Source: Piscinibacter sp943370595 (GTDB lineage Bacteria > Pseudomonadota > Gammaproteobacteria > Burkholderiales > Burkholderiaceae_C). Taken from it: a stretch of 64,000 nucleotides of DNA. Numbering within the stretch: the stretch's first letter is position 1; each line of letters opens with the position of its first letter. The DNA lies in contig CALRRO020000002.1 of assembly GCA_943370595.1 (NCBI GenBank), forward strand, positions 310,001 through 374,000, read 5' to 3'. The translations under genes and the position numbers were made by a program. The notes beneath the pieces were generated by a model. The model was given only the letters and a program-made list of their open reading frames with translations, did not search any database and was not told the DNA's origin. Of the stretch, positions 60,634-64,000 are shown piece by piece.

Positions 60634-61305
60634 ATGACCGAAGTCAACGAAATCCCCCGAACCCGCGCACCGCGCAGCGACGGCGAGCAGTCGCGCGAGC
60701 GGCTGTTGCACGCCGCCCTGAACCTGTTCGCCCACCAGGGTTTCGCCAAGACCTCGACGCGCGAGATCGCCGAGGCCGCCGGCACCAACCTGGCCGCCAT
60801 CAAGTACTACTTCGGCGACAAGGCGGGGCTCTACCGCGCCGTCTTCTTCGACCTGCAGTCGAATCCGGGCGAGGAGATTCGTCGCTATGGCGGAGAGGAG
60901 CTGAGCCTGCGCGAGGCCTTGCGCGGCCTGTACCTCGGCTTCCTCGAACCGCTGAAGCAGGGAGAACTGACCACCTTGTGCATGAAGCTGCACATGCGCG
61001 AGATGCTCGAGCCCACCGGCCTGTGGGCCGAGGAGATCGACCAGGGCATCCGGCCGATGCACGAGGCGCTGCTGAAGGTGCTGTGCCGCCACCTCGGTGT
61101 GGCGCAGCCCGACGACGAACTGCAGCGGCTGGCCATCTGCGTGTCGGCGCTGGGCGTGCACCTGCACGTGGGCCGCGACGTCACCGACGCGCTGGCCCCA
61201 TCGCTCAATGCCAGCCCGGAAGCGCTCGACCACTGGCTCGACACGCTGGTGATGTACGCCGAGGCGATGGTGGCCGCCGAGGCGCGCCGACGCGCCGGCG
61301 CCTGA
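60634..61305 (+). CDS. TetR family regulator (CerR/DUF1956 type)
   Basis: A 223-residue repressor: helix-turn-helix at about 20-65 (RERLLHAALNLFAHQGFAKTSTREIAEAAGTNLAAIKYYFGDKAGLYRAVF) and a C-terminal ligand domain (about 75-215) of the DUF1956/CerR type (LGVHLHVGRDV). It starts 14 bases after a perfect 28-bp palindrome and is followed at 30 bases by an outer-membrane factor gene and an RND adaptor, the usual repressor-pump layout (CmeR/NalC-like). The start ATG 60634 is chosen because the earlier in-frame ATGs lie across the operator. Confidence 0.94.
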   Translation: MTEVNEIPRTRAPRSDGEQSRERLLHAALNLFAHQGFAKTSTREIAEAAGTNLAAIKYYFGDKAGLYRAVFFDLQSNPGEEIRRYGGEELSLREALRGLYLGFLEPLKQGELTTLCMKLHMREMLEPTGLWAEEIDQGIRPMHEALLKVLCRHLGVAQPDDELQRLAICVSALGVHLHVGRDVTDALAPSLNASPEALDHWLDTLVMYAEAMVAAEARRRAGA

Positions 61306-61335
61306 CCTGACCCGACCCCAGGGAGAACAACCAAC

Positions 61336-62781
61336 ATGACCGAACCGATTCATCCCCGCCGCCTCGCCGCGGCGGCCGCACTCCTGGCAGCATCAGCGCT
61401 GGCCGGCTGCGCCAGCCTCGACTCGCCGGGCACCGCGCCGACCTCCAGTGTGGCCGCGAACGCCTGGCAGGCACCGTTGCCGGCGAGCGACCCCAACGCC
61501 GACCTGAAGCGCTGGTGGCAGCAGTTCAACGATCCGCTGCTGACGACGCTGATCGACGCCGCGCAGGCCGCCAGCCCGACGATCGCCGACGCCCGCGCGC
61601 GCATCGAGCAGTCGCGCGCCGCCCGCGTGAGCAGCGGCGCCGCGCTCGGCCCCACGCTGGACGCGAGCGCCAGCGCCGCGCGCGGCCGCTTCGACGTCGG
61701 CGCGCCGGTGGGCACCAGCACCGGCGCCTCGCTGCAGGCAGCGTGGGAGCTCGACCTGTTCGGCGCCAACCGCGCCGGCCGCGACGCGGCGCAGTCGCGC
61801 CTGGCAGGCGCGCAGGCCTCGTGGCACGACGCGCGCATCTCGGTGGCGGCCGAAACGGCATCGAGCTACCTCTCGCTGCGTGCTTGCGAGGCCCAGCTCG
61901 CGCAGACCGAACTCGACGCCACCTCGCGCGCCGAGACCGCACGCCTGACCGAGCTGGCCGCCAAGGCCGGCTTCCAGGCCCCGGCGAGCGCCGACCTGGC
62001 CCGCGCCAGTGCGGCGCAGGGCAACGCCACGCTGACGCAGCAGCGCGCGCAGTGCGACCTGATCGTGAAATCGCTGGTCGCGCTGACCGGTCTGGACGAG
62101 CCCGGTCTGCGCACGCAGTTGCAGGGCAGTCGCGCGACGCTGCCGAAGCCGGCGCAGATCGGCGTTGCCCAGGTGCCCGCGCAGGTGCTGGCGCAGCGGC
62201 CCGACGTGGCCGCCGCCGAGCGCGAGCTCGCCGCCACGCTGGCCGACGCCAGCCAGGCACGTGCACAACGTTACCCGCGGGTCTCGCTCGCCGGAAGCAT
62301 CGGTCCCTCGCGCTTCGAGACCGGCGGCGTGCGCAGCAGCGACACGTTGTGGAGCATCGGCCCGGTCAGCATCAGCCTGCCGCTGTTCGACGGCGGCACG
62401 CGCCGCGCCAATGCCGACGCCGCGCAGGCCGCCTACGAGGCCGCCGCGGTCCGCTACGCCGCACGCATGCGCACGGCAGTGCGTGAGGTCGAGGAAGCCC
62501 TGGTTGCACTGCAGAGCACCGCCGCGCGCGGCGACGACGCACGCACCGCGGCCGATGGCTTCGAGCGCTCGTACCGCGCCGTCGAGTCCCGCTACAAGGG
62601 CGGCCTCGCCAGCCTGTTCGAGCTGGAGGACGCACGGCGCAGCGCCGTCGGCGCGCAGTCCGCGCTGATCGAACTGCAGCGCGAACGTGTCGCCGCCTGG
62701 ATCTCGCTGTACCGCTCGCTCGGAGGCGGCTGGTCCGCCGACGAAGCGCAGGCCGAGTCGACGCCGGCCCCGCGCAGCTGA
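61336..62781 (+). CDS. Outer-membrane efflux lipoprotein (NodT/OprM family)
   Basis: A 481-residue OprM/NodT-type channel: lipobox ALAGC (Cys25), then two repeats of long coiled helices and beta strands. Family marks are WWQQFNDPLLTTLIDAAQAASPTIADARARIEQSRAAR, AAWELDLFGANRAGRDAAQSRLAGAQASW, QRPDVAAAERELAA and RYKGGLASLFELEDARRS. It forms a trimer across the outer membrane. GGGAGAACAACCAAC precedes ATG 61336. In this operon the channel comes before the adaptor, an order less common than adaptor-pump-channel. Confidence 0.95.
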   Translation: MTEPIHPRRLAAAAALLAASALAGCASLDSPGTAPTSSVAANAWQAPLPASDPNADLKRWWQQFNDPLLTTLIDAAQAASPTIADARARIEQSRAARVSSGAALGPTLDASASAARGRFDVGAPVGTSTGASLQAAWELDLFGANRAGRDAAQSRLAGAQASWHDARISVAAETASSYLSLRACEAQLAQTELDATSRAETARLTELAAKAGFQAPASADLARASAAQGNATLTQQRAQCDLIVKSLVALTGLDEPGLRTQLQGSRATLPKPAQIGVAQVPAQVLAQRPDVAAAERELAATLADASQARAQRYPRVSLAGSIGPSRFETGGVRSSDTLWSIGPVSISLPLFDGGTRRANADAAQAAYEAAAVRYAARMRTAVREVEEALVALQSTAARGDDARTAADGFERSYRAVESRYKGGLASLFELEDARRSAVGAQSALIELQRERVAAWISLYRSLGGGWSADEAQAESTPAPRS

Positions 62782-62845
62782 ACACCACGAACCACCACGG
62801 CACCACGGCCCACGAAGCCCGACGCCTCAACGACATCACCCCGAG

Positions 62846-63994
62846 ATGAACACCATGCCCACCTCGACCCGCCTCCTGCTCGTCGCCACGCCGATCGCCG
62901 TGGCCCTGGCCGCCGTGCTCGTCACCTTCGCCGTGCACGCCGCCGACAAGCCGGCCGCCTCCGCCGCGCCCAAGCCGGCGCTGACCGTCACCGTCACCTC
63001 GCCGCAGGCGGCCAGCGTGCCGCTGAAGATCGCGGCCAACGGCAACATCACCGCCTGGCAGGAAGCCAGCATCGGAACCGAGGCCAACGGCCTGCGGCTG
63101 GCCGATGTGAAGGTCAACGTCGGTGACGTCGTCAAGCGCGGCCAGGTGCTGGCCACCTTCGCCGCCGACACCATCGCCGCCGAGCTGGCGCAGACCCGCG
63201 CCGCCGTCGCCGAAGCCGAGGCCACGCTCGCCGAAGCCAGCGCCAACGCGCAGCGCGCCCGCGAGCTGCAGGCCACCGGGGCGCTCTCCGCCCAGCAGAT
63301 CAACCAGTACCTGACCGCCGAGCGCACCGCGCAGGCGCGGCTGGAGGCACAGCGCGCCGCTGCGAAGACACAGCAGCTGCGCCTGGCGCAGACCCAGGTG
63401 CTGGCGCCGGACAACGGCGTGATCTCGGCACGCAGCGCCACCGTCGGTGCGGTGCTGCCGGCGGGGCAGGAGCTGTTCCGCCTGATCCGCGGCAGCCGGC
63501 TCGAGTGGCGCGCCGAAGTGCCGGCGGCCGACCTCGTGCAGCTGAAGGCCGGCCAGACCGCCACTGTCACGCCCGCGGGCGGCGCGCCCATCGTCGGCAA
63601 GCTGCGCATGGTCGCACCCACGGTCGACCCGGCCACACGCAACGGCATCGTCTACGTCGACCTGCCGCAACCCGGCCCGGCGCGCGCCGGCATGTTCGCG
63701 CGCGGCGAGTTCGAGCTCGGTAACGCCGCTGGCCTGTCGCTGCCGCAAGGCGCGGTGGTGCTGCGCGACGGCTTCAGCTACGTCCTGCGCGTCGGCCCCG
63801 ACTCCAAGGTGCAGCAGGTCAAGGTCGGCATCGGCCGGCGCTGGGCCGACCGTGTCGAGATCACCAGCGGCCTCGACAAGAGCGCCCGCGTGGTCGCCGC
63901 CGGCGGCGGTTTCCTCGGCGAGGGCGACACCGTGCGCGTGGTCGAGGCGGCACCGGCCGCACCCGTCCCCGCGCAGAAGACCGCCTCGAAGTAA
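62846..63994 (+). CDS. RND efflux periplasmic adaptor (AcrA/MexA-like)
   Basis: A 382-residue membrane-fusion protein: N-terminal membrane anchor or signal (about 8-32), lipoyl half ITAWQEASIGTEANGLRLADVKVNVGDVVKRGQVLATF, coiled-coil hairpin (about 105-175), second lipoyl half TQVLAPDNGVISARSATVGAVLPAGQELFRLI and beta-barrel domain (RNGIVYVDLPQPGPARAGMFARGEFELG). Start ATG 62846 (a second ATG at 62855). It follows the channel gene by 64 bases. Only six bases of the window remain after its stop; the matching RND pump is expected next. Confidence 0.94.
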   Translation: MNTMPTSTRLLLVATPIAVALAAVLVTFAVHAADKPAASAAPKPALTVTVTSPQAASVPLKIAANGNITAWQEASIGTEANGLRLADVKVNVGDVVKRGQVLATFAADTIAAELAQTRAAVAEAEATLAEASANAQRARELQATGALSAQQINQYLTAERTAQARLEAQRAAAKTQQLRLAQTQVLAPDNGVISARSATVGAVLPAGQELFRLIRGSRLEWRAEVPAADLVQLKAGQTATVTPAGGAPIVGKLRMVAPTVDPATRNGIVYVDLPQPGPARAGMFARGEFELGNAAGLSLPQGAVVLRDGFSYVLRVGPDSKVQQVKVGIGRRWADRVEITSGLDKSARVVAAGGGFLGEGDTVRVVEAAPAAPVPAQKTASK

Positions 63995-64000
63995 TCCGGA

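Overview
The window is a high-GC (about 70 %) stretch of a bacterial chromosome with dense, short-gapped genes. Housekeeping proteins (AroG, MnmG, RsmG, ParA/ParB, ArgC, FadH) read like betaproteobacterial, Burkholderiales-type versions, most like the Rubrivivax/Leptothrix/Methylibium side of the order; the genus is inference. I see no tRNA, rRNA, CRISPR array, transposase, integrase or prophage. Two parS sites beside parAB suggest a position in the origin-proximal part of the chromosome.

Layout. 1-7.1 kb: 3' part of aroG, a membrane Ser/Thr kinase divergent from an ECF sigma factor, and a fused acyl-CoA synthetase/GNAT gene. 7.1-12.3 kb: a P-type ATPase divergent from that fusion across an FNR-like palindrome, an EF-hand protein, a cobalamin adenosyltransferase and an FAD-linked oxidase. 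12.3-17.5 kb: the prkA-yeaH-spoVR stress operon with a strong sigma-54 promoter match. 17.5-24.2 kb: the mnmG-rsmG-parA...parB region, with argC inserted in the opposite orientation between parA and parB. 24.3-25.6 kb: a Crp/Fnr regulator and a YgaP-like membrane protein with a perfect Crp/Fnr-type operator between them. 25.6-30 kb: an operon with overlapping junctions (cysteine-free glutaredoxin-like protein, secreted hydrolase, ABC-2 exporter, 30-residue ORF). 30-33.3 kb: pirin, GST, a small exported protein and an orphan amino-acid binding protein. 33.3-39.8 kb: cobalamin riboswitch, btuB-C-D-F and a thioredoxin lipoprotein. 39.7-42.8 kb: a coupled triplet of nuclease-like protein, HDOD protein and EamA transporter.

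42.8-49.3 kb: an operon apparently controlled by a CsoR/FrmR-type repressor, with RND adaptor and pump, YgaP-like protein, OsmC protein, SLAC1-type channel and the repressor itself. 49.3-52.2 kb: a small exported protein, fadH and a GNAT. 52.2-56.8 kb: a second ECF sigma/kinase pair flanking a pyruvoyl arginine decarboxylase and a PACE-family exporter. 56.9-60.5 kb: an orphan glutamate/aspartate binding protein, DUF427, and a WYL-domain regulator divergent from an HNH-like gene across two identical-core operators. 60.6-64 kb: a TetR regulator with a perfect 28-bp palindrome, an outer-membrane factor and an RND adaptor; the pump gene presumably lies beyond the window.

The accessory part is dominated by signalling and export. 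Several sets look like self-contained regulator-plus-effector modules with visible operators: CsoR-RND, Crp/Fnr-YgaP, WYL-HNH, TetR-RND and kinase/ECF-polyamine.
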